Source: JBBPYC01 sp038200275
GTDB lineage: Bacteria; Pseudomonadota; Gammaproteobacteria; Burkholderiales; Burkholderiaceae_C
Direction of reading: 5' to 3'
DNA length: 64,000 bases
Assembly: GCA_038200275.1 (NCBI GenBank)
Contig: JBBPYC010000026.1
Location: forward strand, 62,001 to 126,000
Part shown: piece after piece, positions 8,829 to 17,911 of the stretch
Position numbering within the stretch: position 1 is the first letter of the stretch
How the letters are laid out: each line of letters starts with the position of its first letter
Program-made: the position numbers and the translations under genes
The notes under the pieces: generated by a model
The model's input: only the letters and a program-made list of their open reading frames with translations
What the model was told of the DNA's origin: nothing
Database searches by the model: none

Positions 8829-10090
8829 GGCATGGGCACCTGCGCACCGCCCTTGACCTGATGGCCACGCATCGAAGGCCGGTCATAGAAGTCGGCACCG
8901 GCCAGATCGGCCACGGTGCCGATGTCCTTGTCGCCGCGACCGGACAGGTTCACGAGGATCGATTGGTCGCTGCGCATGGTCTTGGCCAGTTCCATCGCAT
9001 AGGCAAGCGCATGGGCCGATTCAAGCGCCGGAATGATGCCTTCGGTCCGGCACAGGTGATGGAACGCGGCGACGGCTTCGTCGTCGGTCACGCCGACGTA
9101 CTCAGCGCGGCCGATGTCTTTCAGCCACGCGTGCTCCGGCCCCACGCCGGGATAGTCGAGGCCCGCACTCACGCTGTGCGTTTCGGTGATCTGGCCGTCT
9201 TCGCTTTGCAGGATGTAGGTGCGGTTGCCATGCAGCACGCCGGGACTGCCGCGTTGCAGAGAGGCCGAATGTTTGCCGCTGTCGATGCCTCTGCCGGCCG
9301 CCTCGACGCCGATCAGCCTTGTCGCTGCGTACGGGATGTAAGGGTGAAAAATCCCCATCGCGTTGCTGCCGCCGCCCACGCAGGCGACCACCGCATCAGG
9401 CTGGCGGCCGCCGGTCTGCTCCGGCATCTGCGTCAGGCATTCCTCGCCGATCACGCGCTGAAAATCGCGCACCATCATCGGGTACGGGTGCGGGCCCGCC
9501 ACCGTGCCGATGATGTAGAACGTGCGGTCGACGTTGGCCACCCAGTCGCGCATCGCTTCGTTGAGTGCATCTTTCAGCGTGCGGCTGCCGGACTCGACCG
9601 GCACCACGGTCGCGCCCAAGAGGTTCATGCGGTAGACGTTCGGGTTCTGTCGCTTGACGTCCTCGCTGCCCATGTAGACCACGCACTCAAGGCCGTAGCG
9701 CGCGCAGATCGTCGCGGTGGCCACGCCGTGCTGGCCGGCACCGGTCTCCGCGATGATGCGCGGCTTGCCCATGCGGCGCGCGAGCATGGCTTGGCCGATC
9801 ACATTGTTGATCTTGTGCGCGCCGGTGTGGTTCAGGTCTTCGCGCTTCAGATAGATTTGCGCGCCGCCGATGTCGCGGCTGGTGCGCGCGGCGTGATAGA
9901 CGGGGGAAGGGCGGCCGACGAAGTGCTTCAGCTCCCATTGGAATTCGGCCAGGAATTCCGGGTCGTGCTGATAGCGCGCATAAGCGGCTTTCAACTCTTC
10001 GATGGCGTGGGTCAGCGTCTCGCTGACGAAGCTGCCGCCGTACTGGCCGAAATGGCCGCTCGCGTCAGGTTGGTGGTATTCGATCTGCAT
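8825..10090 (-). CDS. trpB: Tryptophan synthase beta chain
   Basis: A 421-residue PLP enzyme that joins indole and serine. The PLP lysine is in KREDLNHTGAHKINN, and the phosphate-binding glycine loop in CVGGGSNAMGIF. I chose ATG 10090 (MQIEYHQPDASGHFG), because related proteins start only a few residues before GHFG-x-YGG. A longer form from ATG 10120 is possible. Either start overlaps the end of trpF, so the two genes are translationally linked. Confidence 0.96.
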   Translation of the reverse strand: MQIEYHQPDASGHFGQYGGSFVSETLTHAIEELKAAYARYQHDPEFLAEFQWELKHFVGRPSPVYHAARTSRDIGGAQIYLKREDLNHTGAHKINNVIGQAMLARRMGKPRIIAETGAGQHGVATATICARYGLECVVYMGSEDVKRQNPNVYRMNLLGATVVPVESGSRTLKDALNEAMRDWVANVDRTFYIIGTVAGPHPYPMMVRDFQRVIGEECLTQMPEQTGGRQPDAVVACVGGGSNAMGIFHPYIPYAATRLIGVEAAGRGIDSGKHSASLQRGSPGVLHGNRTYILQSEDGQITETHSVSAGLDYPGVGPEHAWLKDIGRAEYVGVTDDEAVAAFHHLCRTEGIIPALESAHALAYAMELAKTMRSDQSILVNLSGRGDKDIGTVADLAGADFYDRPSMRGHQVKGGAQVPMP

Positions 10091-10799
10091 GGTGAAAAGC
10101 CTTGGCAAGTCGTTGTTCATCGGCCGCGCGGACGGCTGCGACGAACTGGTGGATCCGGGCGGCGTCCTTGATGCCCTTTACGGGCCCTTCAACGCCGGAG
10201 CTCACGTCAACGGCCAGCGTTCTTCTGCAACGCGGCCAAACCTGCTGAAGGCCATCGATCACGTTGGCAGCATGTAACCCACCACTCAAGACGAGGTGAC
10301 TTTCGACGCTTGGTGGAAGCCGTGACCAATTGAATGCAGTGCCGCCGCCGCCGTACCCCTCGACATGTGCGTCGAGCAGGATGGCTTGGGCTGAGTGGAA
10401 GTTGGCCGCAAATTTTAGCAAGTCGAATGCGTCCTCACGTCCGGCCGGGATGCGCGCGGCACGAATCCAGGCGTGCGTGCCTTGGTGGCTTGCCTCCAGG
10501 CATTGTTGCGGCGTCTCATCACCATGAAATTGCAGCAGGGCGCACGGCAGCACATCATTTGCTGCTCTCAATTCAGAAGCAGAGGCATTGACGAACAGCA
10601 AGACCGGCGTTACGAACGGCGGAAGTCGGCGCGCCAATTCGGCTGCGCGCTCTGGCGTGACGAAGCGCGGGCTGGGTGGGTACAGCACGAAGCCGACCGC
10701 ATCCGCGCCGGCGGCTACGGCGGCATCCAGGTCCGCTTCGCGCGTGATGCCGCAAATCTTGATGCGAGTGCGCTGAAACAGGCTGGGCGTTGGATTCAT
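10065..10799 (-). CDS. trpF: Phosphoribosylanthranilate isomerase
   Basis: A 244-residue TIM-barrel enzyme for the third step of tryptophan synthesis. The signature RTRIKICGITREADLDAAV carries the catalytic Cys, and AVDVSSGVEGPVKGIKDAARI holds the catalytic Asp and the phosphate site. The ATG at 10799 (MNPTPSLFQ) gives a normal length. It lies 44 bases after truA and overlaps trpB. The other trp genes are not in this window, as is usual where trpFBA are split from trpEGDC. Confidence 0.95.
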   Translation of the reverse strand: MNPTPSLFQRTRIKICGITREADLDAAVAAGADAVGFVLYPPSPRFVTPERAAELARRLPPFVTPVLLFVNASASELRAANDVLPCALLQFHGDETPQQCLEASHQGTHAWIRAARIPAGREDAFDLLKFAANFHSAQAILLDAHVEGYGGGGTAFNWSRLPPSVESHLVLSGGLHAANVIDGLQQVWPRCRRTLAVDVSSGVEGPVKGIKDAARIHQFVAAVRAADEQRLAKAFHHADRIPPT

Positions 10800-10843
10800 C
10801 GGGTGGGGTGCCTGTGCATGGGGCCACAGCCGCTGGCGAGGAG

Positions 10844-11683
10844 CTAGGCGATCCAATGATACGCAGCAGTCTGTTGCGGGAGACCCCAATGCGCCTCATA
10901 GACCGGCCCAAGAAAATACAGCCCAGCGGCTGAAAACGTGGGTGCAGCTACCGCCCGGTCGCGTGCCGAAAGCACCGTGTCGATCCACGCCACCGGCTTT
11001 GCACCGTGGCCGATCGCGATCAGGCAACCCATGATGTTGCGGATCATGTGGTGCAAAAATGCATTCGCTTCGAACTCGAACCACCAGTAGCGCGCGCCGG
11101 CACTGCCGCGTGCCAGCAAGCGAATCGAATGCAGTGTTTTGACAGGCGACGCTGCCTGGCACGCGGCCGCGCGAAACGATGTGAAGTCGTGTTCGCCGAC
11201 CAGTCGAGCTGCAGCCGCCTCCATCGCCAGGCCGTCGAGGGTTCGGAAACTCCAGCCGACCTTGCCTGTCTCCACGCTCGGGCGCACCGGCGACTCCAGC
11301 AGCCGGTAGCCATAGCGGCGGGATCGGGCGCTGCCGCGCGCGTGGAACTCGGACGGCACGGGCTGTGCCCACTGCACCGCGATATTGGGCGGCAGATAGC
11401 GGTTGGTGCCGCGGATCCAGGAAGCGGCGCTGCGCTGCCGTGCGGTGTCGAAGTGAACCACCTGCATCAGCGCATGAACACCGGCATCGGTGCGTCCGGC
11501 GCAGCGCGTGGCGATCGGCTCGCAGGCGAACTGAGTGAGCGCCGCTTCAAGCCGGTCTTGCACCGTGCAGCCGCTGCGCTGGCTCTGCCAGCCTTGATAG
11601 GCCTCGCCGCCATAGCTGACGCCAAGCGCAATGCGCTGCCCGCGCTCGAGCGGGTGCGCAGCGACCGGTGCGTCGGTGTTCAG
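10844..11683 (-). CDS. truA: tRNA pseudouridine synthase A (apparent CTG start)
   Basis: Converts uridines 38-40 of the tRNA anticodon stem to pseudouridine. The catalytic Asp is in RCAGRTDAGVHA, and the C-terminal FLHHMIRNIMG motif is intact. The conserved N-terminus RIALGVSYGGEAYQGWQSQ is encoded in frame at about 11580-11635, but no ATG, GTG or TTG lies upstream of it before the stop at 11747-11749. The first such codon is the GTG at 11563, which would remove this strand. The best candidate is CTG at 11683, overlapping the fimV stop as CTGA, exactly where an ATGA would be expected. That gives 279 residues. The start is inferred; the gene identity is secure. Confidence 0.9.
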   Translation of the reverse strand: MNTDAPVAAHPLERGQRIALGVSYGGEAYQGWQSQRSGCTVQDRLEAALTQFACEPIATRCAGRTDAGVHALMQVVHFDTARQRSAASWIRGTNRYLPPNIAVQWAQPVPSEFHARGSARSRRYGYRLLESPVRPSVETGKVGWSFRTLDGLAMEAAAARLVGEHDFTSFRAAACQAASPVKTLHSIRLLARGSAGARYWWFEFEANAFLHHMIRNIMGCLIAIGHGAKPVAWIDTVLSARDRAVAAPTFSAAGLYFLGPVYEAHWGLPQQTAAYHWIA

Positions 11684-14544
11684 TCGATCGAAGCCAGAAA
11701 GCGCTGAGCCTTGGCTTTCAACGTGCCAGACGATTCGCCGATCACCTCATGCGCCAAGCTGCGCGCGCCCTCCGCATCACCGATGGCGCTGAACGCCTCA
11801 GCCAGCGCCAGCTTGGTTGAGAGCGAGTCGTCGTCATCGGCGCCGAGCGTTCCACCAGCAGGAGCGTGCGAGGCATCAAACGCAAGATCAGGCGCCGATG
11901 CACGTTCCGGCTTCATTAGCGGTGCGGCGATGACGGGGGATGAGGCGGCTGGTGCCCGGGTGTGCGGGGCCACAACGGGATCGTCGAGTTCCAGCCGCAA
12001 CGAGCTGAAATCGAAATCGATGACGCCGGTGTCTGGCACCGCTGAGCGCGGTGCCTCGACTGGAGCCGACATGGTCGGCAAGGCGCTGCGATTGGTTGCA
12101 ATGAACGCCGGCTTGTCGGCGCTTGCATCGGGTTGGGTCATCCAGACCGGTGGTGCCTGACGCTTCTGCGCGGAAGTGCGCTGGGGTGAAGATTCCAGAC
12201 TGCCGAAATCGCTCAAATCAAGATCGAGATCGATCGGACGGGACAAGGATGCAGGCTGCGTAGCCGATGCGGATGCGGCCCGGATCGCGCCAAAGTCGAG
12301 ATCGAGATCAAGACTCCGAGAAGGCAGCCACGCGGCCGATCCCACCGGGCCGGCCGCACCGACTAGGCCGCCAAACCCGCTCGAAAGGCTCTGTGTCGGC
12401 ATGACGGAAGAGGGAGCGGCGTCGGCATCGCCCGCTACCATTGCAGCAGTCATCGCACCGCCTTGCAATGGGACGGCAGCACTGATCGGGGCCTGGTAGA
12501 GCGAATTCTTGAAATCAAGCTCGCGGCCGATTTCGCAGATACGTCGCCAATCGCGGCTGTCGTCGCCGACGATCGCGCGAGTGTCCCTGGCAAGCGCTTC
12601 GAACGCTTTGACTTCGCGCCGGCGCGCATGCACTTCAAGCAGCTTGACGCGCACGTCGGCGCGTGCCGGGCTGGTGCGCAGTGCTTCTTTCAAGATCTCC
12701 AGAGCCTGCTCTTCTCGGCCGTAAGCCATGTAGACGTCTGCCTCGGCAACTGGGTCGACTTCGCCGCCCGCATCAAGCTGGCTTGGCGAGTAGGCTATGG
12801 GTGCCACGCCGGTCGACCCATGCAGGGTATCGATGTTGCGCCCGCCAGACATCGAGAAACTCGACTCCGAATCGGTCTGCGAATCCGCGTGCAGGTGGTT
12901 CAGTTCGGTCGCGCGTTTGTTGCGGCGCGAGCGCCAGATGCCAAAGCCAGCCAACAATGCCAGAAGGCCGAGACCAGCCGCTGGCAGCACCGGCTCTTCG
13001 AGCATTTGCTCTACCAACCCAGGTTCGGATGCAGCGGTCGGCTGCACGCCTGCAGCGAGCGTGCCGCCTGCGGTGCCGCTGCGTTCTCCCGTCGAACCGG
13101 GGGTCTTGACGGCCGACGGCGTACCCACGCCAGTTGCGGCTGATGTGCCGGTGGCGCTGGCTGGTGCGGTCAGCCCAAGGGCCAGAGGTCCGCCGGTCAG
13201 GGCCGTCGTCGAATTTTCGTTACCGTCGGGGCTGGTCGCCACAATCGTGGTTGCAGACGATGCGCCTGCTGTGTTCGCACCATTGTTGCCCGCCGTCGCG
13301 TTGCCGATACCGGAACCGGCAGCGCCGCTTGTCGCATTGCCGGTATTGTTGTCTGCGACAGCGGCCGCACTCTTTGTCCCAGAGGGCTCGGCGCTGGCAG
13401 CCGATCCGCCCGCAGCGGTGGGCCGATCGACCGACCCCTTGGACAGCGTGAGTTTGTCGGGCGACGTGGTCACCGGGTTGCTTTCCTGCACTGCGGTTTG
13501 CAGCTTGCCACTGTCAGCGCGGCCACCGGCCGGCGCCGGTGTCGCCACAGTGGCGAGCTTGCGACGGAAGGCGTTGAAATCCTTGCTCTGTGCGTTCAGG
13601 GTCTCACGCGCCTGCGGGTCGGTTTGCTCGGTTACCTGCGCTGTCGTGGGCATGTCAAGCACGGCACCGGCCCTGATCCGGTTCACGTTGCCGTCCACGA
13701 ACGCGCCCGGATTGGTGCGCAGCATGGCCACCAGCATCTGGTCGAGCGACACATTGACTGGCAGGTTGGCGGAGGCAATCCGGCTGGCCGTATCGCCAGA
13801 CCGGACCTTGATACGGTTTGCGCCTTCGTCAGCTATTTTGGAAGCGGGCGCTGCGGTCGTGCCGCGTGCAGTCGACGGCGAGGCGATGCGCGCGGAGCGT
13901 GGACTGGCTGCCGATGGAGTGGCAGCGGCGCCGCTATCGCTGGTGGCGCTGGCCTCACGGGTGTTTGAATCCGCAGAGCGCGCGCGCGCGCGACTGGCTG
14001 AAGCCGCCACCGCATCGGCGCGCGCCACACTTTGCGCGGCCGGCGGGATCACACCCGGCGCACTGCCGCGGCCCCCCTGCGGATCGAACAACATCGTGAA
14101 ATCACGCGAGATCTGACCTGAGGACGAACTGACGTTCAAGATCAGGTCCATGAACGGATCGTTCACCGGACGGCTGCTGGACAGCCGCAAAAAGGGCCGT
14201 CCGTTGGCACGGCGCTGGACCGCGACGCGCACACTGGAAATCACCGAATCGAACTCAAGCCCGGCAGCGCGGAACGTCTCCGGTGAGGCTGGGCTCACAC
14301 GCAGCGACTCGGCTTCGGCTGTGGTGATTTCCGCGATGTCAATCTCGGCGCGCAGGGGCTCGCCCAGGGTCGACAGCACCTTGATGCGGCCCAGCGCCAT
14401 CGCGTTTGCATCGACTGCGCCAAAAGCCATTACGCCAGCGACCGCAGCAGCAGCAGCCGTCATTGGCCAGCCGGCGATCAAGCGCCGAGTGGTCGACCGC
14501 ACTGCGAATCCATTCGGGCGCGCTGTGTGCATTCTGTAAAACAT
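11680..14544 (-). CDS. fimV: FimV-like inner-membrane peptidoglycan-binding protein
   Basis: A 954-residue polar hub/peptidoglycan-binding protein linked to type IV pili and cell polarity. A signal-like segment ends VDANAMALGRIKVLS. The FimV N-terminal domain follows (STLGEPLRAEIDI), then a LysM domain around residues 240-305 (IKVRSGDTASRIA). Next comes a long Ala/Ser/Thr/Gly-rich linker, a transmembrane helix at about 530-550 (VLPAAGLGLLALLAGFGIW), an acidic cytoplasmic part with a TPR-like stretch (YMAYGREEQALEILKEAL), and the C-terminal FimV domain (LALAEAFSAIGDAEGARSL). Its stop overlaps the proposed truA start. A 185-base gap without clear features separates it from asd. Confidence 0.93.
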   Translation of the reverse strand: MFYRMHTARPNGFAVRSTTRRLIAGWPMTAAAAAVAGVMAFGAVDANAMALGRIKVLSTLGEPLRAEIDIAEITTAEAESLRVSPASPETFRAAGLEFDSVISSVRVAVQRRANGRPFLRLSSSRPVNDPFMDLILNVSSSSGQISRDFTMLFDPQGGRGSAPGVIPPAAQSVARADAVAASASRARARSADSNTREASATSDSGAAATPSAASPRSARIASPSTARGTTAAPASKIADEGANRIKVRSGDTASRIASANLPVNVSLDQMLVAMLRTNPGAFVDGNVNRIRAGAVLDMPTTAQVTEQTDPQARETLNAQSKDFNAFRRKLATVATPAPAGGRADSGKLQTAVQESNPVTTSPDKLTLSKGSVDRPTAAGGSAASAEPSGTKSAAAVADNNTGNATSGAAGSGIGNATAGNNGANTAGASSATTIVATSPDGNENSTTALTGGPLALGLTAPASATGTSAATGVGTPSAVKTPGSTGERSGTAGGTLAAGVQPTAASEPGLVEQMLEEPVLPAAGLGLLALLAGFGIWRSRRNKRATELNHLHADSQTDSESSFSMSGGRNIDTLHGSTGVAPIAYSPSQLDAGGEVDPVAEADVYMAYGREEQALEILKEALRTSPARADVRVKLLEVHARRREVKAFEALARDTRAIVGDDSRDWRRICEIGRELDFKNSLYQAPISAAVPLQGGAMTAAMVAGDADAAPSSVMPTQSLSSGFGGLVGAAGPVGSAAWLPSRSLDLDLDFGAIRAASASATQPASLSRPIDLDLDLSDFGSLESSPQRTSAQKRQAPPVWMTQPDASADKPAFIATNRSALPTMSAPVEAPRSAVPDTGVIDFDFSSLRLELDDPVVAPHTRAPAASSPVIAAPLMKPERASAPDLAFDASHAPAGGTLGADDDDSLSTKLALAEAFSAIGDAEGARSLAHEVIGESSGTLKAKAQRFLASID

Positions 14545-14729
14545 CTGCTGTTTCCGCCTTGCAAGAAAATCTGAGTGCAGAAGTTAACAGCAACCCTTCG
14601 TACAAACCAGCCCTGTGCGCGTGCCGAATCGCTCGACCGAGGAATTGCTCACATCGAACTCGTTGGGCCCGCGCGATCGCATGTTGAGCAGACCGCGCGG
14701 CGCAGCGTGTTCGGTGCAGGGTCCATCGT

Positions 14730-15899
14730 TCAGCGTGTCAACAGCAGGCGCAACATGCGACGCAGCGGTTCTGCAGCACCCCAGAGCAACTGATCGCCGA
14801 TCGTGAACGCACCCAGGTAGCTCGGCCCCATGGCCAGCTTGCGCATCCGGCCGACCGGAATGTCGAGCGAGCCGGTGACCGCCACCGGCGTAAGTGCCCG
14901 CGTGGTTGCCTCACGCGTGTTGGGCACCAGCCGGACCCAATCGTTGTCCTCACGGATCAGCCCCTCGATGTCGGCCAGCGGCACGTCGCGATTCAGCTTG
15001 AACGTCAACGCCTGACTGTGGCAACGCATCGCGCCCACCCGCACGCAGAAGCCGTCCACCGGCACCGCAGCTTTGTCGAACCCGGTCCCTTGGCCGAGGA
15101 TCTTGTTGGTTTCTGCGCCGCCTTTCCATTCCTCTCGGCTGGTGCCCCAGCCTTCCTCACCGGCTTGCTTGCCGTGGCCCATGTCTTTGTCAATCCACGG
15201 GATCAAGCTGCCGGCCAGCGGAACACCGAAGTTGGTGGTCTCAGCCGAAGACAGCGATCGCTGGCGTGCAAGCAACAGACGGTCAATTTCAAGGATTGAC
15301 GAATTCGGGTCGGCCAGCAGGTCGCGCACTTCGGCGTGCAAGGTGCCCATCTGCGTGATCAATTCGCGCATGTGTTGGGCGCCGCCCCCCGACGCAGCCT
15401 GGTAGGTCATGGTGCTCATCCATTCGACCAAGCCGGCCTTGAACAGCGCGCCCACGCCCATCAACATGCAGCTCACGGTGCAGTTGCCGCCGATCCAACT
15501 GCGGCCGCCTTTTTGCAGCGCTCGTTCGATCACCGGCAGGTTGACCGGGTCCAGCACGATCACTGCATCGTCTTCCATACGCAAGGTGGACGCAGCGTCG
15601 ATCCAGTGCCCCTTCCAGCCGGCCGCGCGCAGCTTCGGATACACCGCGCTGGTGTAGTCGCCGCCCTGGGTGGTGACGATCACGTCGCAGCGTCTCAGCG
15701 CGTCGACCTCGTGCCCGTCGCGCAGCTTGGTTTCGTTCTTTGCATGAGCCGGCGCAGTGCCGCCCGCATTCGAGGTCGAGAAGAAGACCGGCTCGATCAG
15801 ATCGAAGTCGCCTTCGCTCTTCATCCGGTCCATCAGCACCGAGCCGACCATGCCGCGCCAGCCGACGATGCCGACCAGACGCCCCGTTGTTGCGTTCAT
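14730..15899 (-). CDS. asd: Aspartate-semialdehyde dehydrogenase
   Basis: A 389-residue enzyme that reduces aspartyl phosphate to the semialdehyde for lysine, threonine, methionine and diaminopimelate synthesis. The NADP motif VGIVGWRGMVGSVLMDRM opens the protein. The catalytic Cys is in WIGGNCTVSCMLMG. I chose ATG 15899 (MNATTGRLVGIVG) over the longer frame from 16004, whose first 35 residues do not resemble the family. It starts about 30 bases after leuB, in the leu-asd-fimV-truA-trp run. Confidence 0.96.
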   Translation of the reverse strand: MNATTGRLVGIVGWRGMVGSVLMDRMKSEGDFDLIEPVFFSTSNAGGTAPAHAKNETKLRDGHEVDALRRCDVIVTTQGGDYTSAVYPKLRAAGWKGHWIDAASTLRMEDDAVIVLDPVNLPVIERALQKGGRSWIGGNCTVSCMLMGVGALFKAGLVEWMSTMTYQAASGGGAQHMRELITQMGTLHAEVRDLLADPNSSILEIDRLLLARQRSLSSAETTNFGVPLAGSLIPWIDKDMGHGKQAGEEGWGTSREEWKGGAETNKILGQGTGFDKAAVPVDGFCVRVGAMRCHSQALTFKLNRDVPLADIEGLIREDNDWVRLVPNTREATTRALTPVAVTGSLDIPVGRMRKLAMGPSYLGAFTIGDQLLWGAAEPLRRMLRLLLTR

Positions 15900-15930
15900 T
15901 GCTTGCGTTTCCTTCCAGGCTAGGTGGGTT

Positions 15931-17013
15931 TCAACCGGCCGTTTGCCGGAGCTCGGCCACCACGGCATCGCCCATTTCGACGGTACCGACTTTTTGCGTG
16001 CCATCAGAATGAATGTCGGCCGTGCGCAAGCCCTTCGCGAGCACCGCTCGCACCGCAGCTTCGATCCGGTCGGCGGCCTGCGGCTGCTCCAGCGAGAAGC
16101 GCAGCATCATCGCAGCCGACAGGATCGTTGCCAGAGGGTTTGCGACGCCCTGACCAGCAATGTCGGGCGCGCTGCCATGGCTCGGTTCATACAGGCCCTG
16201 GCGCTTGTCGTTCAGGCTGGCTGACGGCAGCATGCCGATCGAGCCGGTCAGCATCGCAGCCTCGTCGCTCAGGATGTCTCCGAACATGTTGCCAGTCACG
16301 ATCACGTCGAATTTCTTCGGTGCCTTCACGAGCTGCATCGCGGCGTTGTCGACGTACATGTGATCGAGCGCGACATCTGGGTATTCCTTGCCAACTTCGC
16401 TGACCACGTCTTTCCAGAACTGGAAGGTCTCCAGCACATTCGCCTTGTCCACACTGGTTACGCGTTTGCTGCGCGCCTGTGCGGCTTTGAATGCGACATG
16501 CGCAATGCGCTCGATCTCCGGGCGGGTATAGCGCATGGTGTCGAACGCTTCCTCGCTGCCGGCGAACGGACCGTCGGTCGCGGTCCGGCGGCCGCGCGGC
16601 TGGCCGAAATAGATGTCACCGGTCAGCTCGCGCACGATCAGGATGTCCAGGCCCGCAATCAGCTCGGGCCGCAGGCTGGAGGCGCCGACCAGTTGTTCAT
16701 AGCAGATCGCTGGGCGGAAGTTGGCGAATAGCCCGAGATGCTTACGCAGGCCAAGAATCGCCTGCTCGGGCCGCAGTGAACGCTCGAGGTTGTCGTACTT
16801 CCAATCACCGACCGCACCGAACAGGATCGCGTCCGATTGCAACGCCAGCTTCAGCGTTGCATCCGGCAGCGGGTGGCCGTGCGCGTCGTAGGCAACGCCG
16901 CCGACTGGTGCGGTCTCCAGTTCGAGCGGCAGCTCAAGCGCCTGCAACGCCTTGACTGCTTCGGCGGTGATCTCGATGCCGATACCGTCACCGGGAAGGA
17001 CTGCGATTTTCAT
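15931..17013 (-). CDS. leuB: 3-isopropylmalate dehydrogenase
   Basis: A 360-residue NAD-dependent enzyme for the third step of leucine synthesis. It starts MKIAVLPGDGIGIEITAEAV. The Mg/substrate signature is in NMFGDILSDEAAMLTGSIGM, and EPSHGSAPDIAGQG follows. ATG 17013 matches the universal family start; the longer frame to 17058 reads into a poly-Phe leader. A 146-base spacer with strong inverted repeats separates it from leuD and may control how much leuB is made. Confidence 0.97.
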   Translation of the reverse strand: MKIAVLPGDGIGIEITAEAVKALQALELPLELETAPVGGVAYDAHGHPLPDATLKLALQSDAILFGAVGDWKYDNLERSLRPEQAILGLRKHLGLFANFRPAICYEQLVGASSLRPELIAGLDILIVRELTGDIYFGQPRGRRTATDGPFAGSEEAFDTMRYTRPEIERIAHVAFKAAQARSKRVTSVDKANVLETFQFWKDVVSEVGKEYPDVALDHMYVDNAAMQLVKAPKKFDVIVTGNMFGDILSDEAAMLTGSIGMLPSASLNDKRQGLYEPSHGSAPDIAGQGVANPLATILSAAMMLRFSLEQPQAADRIEAAVRAVLAKGLRTADIHSDGTQKVGTVEMGDAVVAELRQTAG

Positions 17014-17037
17014 TTGCAACTCAAACTTCAAAAAGAA

Positions 17038-17076
17038 GAAAACGACCTGCTTGCACACGATGGTGCGGTCGTTTTC
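17038..17076 (-). terminator. Terminator/attenuator-like hairpin between leuD and leuB
   Basis: A perfect 10-base inverted repeat, GAAAACGACC at 17038-17047 and GGTCGTTTTC at 17067-17076, encloses a second GCAC...GTGC pairing. In the direction of leuD to leuB transcription the 3' arm runs into a U-rich tail (TTTTCTTCTTTTTG). This looks like a Rho-independent terminator placed inside the leu operon. It could partly stop transcription before leuB or act as the terminator of an attenuator. Confidence 0.55.
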
Positions 17077-17081
17077 GGGAG

Positions 17082-17099
17082 GTCGTTCAAATCAACGAC
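17082..17099 (-). promoter_or_regulatory. Second hairpin in the leuD-leuB spacer, able to compete with the terminator
   Basis: GTCGTT at 17082-17087 and AACGAC at 17094-17099 form a perfect six-base stem with a six-base loop just upstream (in transcription) of the terminator-like hairpin. Both hairpins use the same word, AACGACC/GGTCGTT, so arms of one can pair with arms of the other. That is the layout expected of mutually exclusive terminator and antiterminator folds. No leader peptide is obvious. Confidence 0.4.
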
Positions 17100-17159
17100 A
17101 GCAACCATCGGCGGCACCGCAGCCGGTCCGACCAACATGACAGCGTCGTTCTGGCGAGT

Positions 17160-17810
17160 TCAGCTCGTTAGCGTGTGTGCGAGCCAGGGCTTGCTGGCCA
17201 GCCGCTGCGCTTCGAACAACTTGATCTTTTCGGCATGTCGCATCGTCAGGCCGATGTCGTCGAAGCCGTTCGTGAGGCAGTATTTGCGGAACGGCTCGAG
17301 CTCGAACCCAATTTCTTTGCCGTCCGGCTGGATCACGGCCTGGCGCTCCAGGTCGATCGTGAGTTCGTAGCCGGGAAATGCGTAAACCTCATCGAAAAGC
17401 TTCGAAACCTGCAACTCGCCCAGCACGATCGGCAGCAGGCCATTTTTGAAACAGTTGTTGAAGAAGATGTCAGCATAGCTCGGTGCGATGATCGCGCGAA
17501 AGCCGTACTGATCAAGCGCCCAAGGCGCATGCTCGCGCGATGAGCCGCACCCAAAATTCTTGCGAGCCAGCAGGATCGAGGCGCCTGCATAGCGTGGCTG
17601 GTTCAGAATGAAATCAGGATTGGGTCGGCGGCTCGCCAAATCTTGTCCAGGTTCGCCCGGATCGAGGTAGCGCCAAGCGTCGAACAAGTTGACGCCGAAG
17701 CCGGTCTTTTTGATCGATTTCAAAAACTGTTTGGGGATGATCGCGTCGGTATCAACGTTCTCACGGTCCATTGGTGCGACCAGCCCCTGATGTACGGTGA
17801 ATTTTTGCAT
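17160..17810 (-). CDS. leuD: 3-isopropylmalate dehydratase small subunit
   Basis: A 216-residue swivelling domain that pairs with LeuC to isomerise 2- to 3-isopropylmalate. It starts MQKFTVHQGLVAPMDRENVD. The substrate-binding signature NFGCGSSREHAPWALDQYGF is at residues about 85-104. It follows leuC and the small entericidin gene, an order seen in many Burkholderiales. Confidence 0.97.
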   Translation of the reverse strand: MQKFTVHQGLVAPMDRENVDTDAIIPKQFLKSIKKTGFGVNLFDAWRYLDPGEPGQDLASRRPNPDFILNQPRYAGASILLARKNFGCGSSREHAPWALDQYGFRAIIAPSYADIFFNNCFKNGLLPIVLGELQVSKLFDEVYAFPGYELTIDLERQAVIQPDGKEIGFELEPFRKYCLTNGFDDIGLTMRHAEKIKLFEAQRLASKPWLAHTLTS

Positions 17811-17911
17811 GGCAATTCGGCGCCGTTTGGGCGGATCTGAAGAAGTGAGAAAAAGCTCAAGGGCGGCGCCCGCACGGCATTGGCATGCCGCCCACCGCGT
17901 CGTTCAGACGA

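Noticed and set aside
8798..10171. 457-codon open frame on the plus strand across trpB
   Set aside because: It is the antisense shadow of trpB; the composition (His/Arg/Ala-rich) matches reversed GC-rich codons and resembles no family.
12797..14116. 439-codon open frame on the plus strand across fimV
   Set aside because: Antisense of the low-complexity Ala/Ser/Thr-rich linker of FimV, which stays open by composition.
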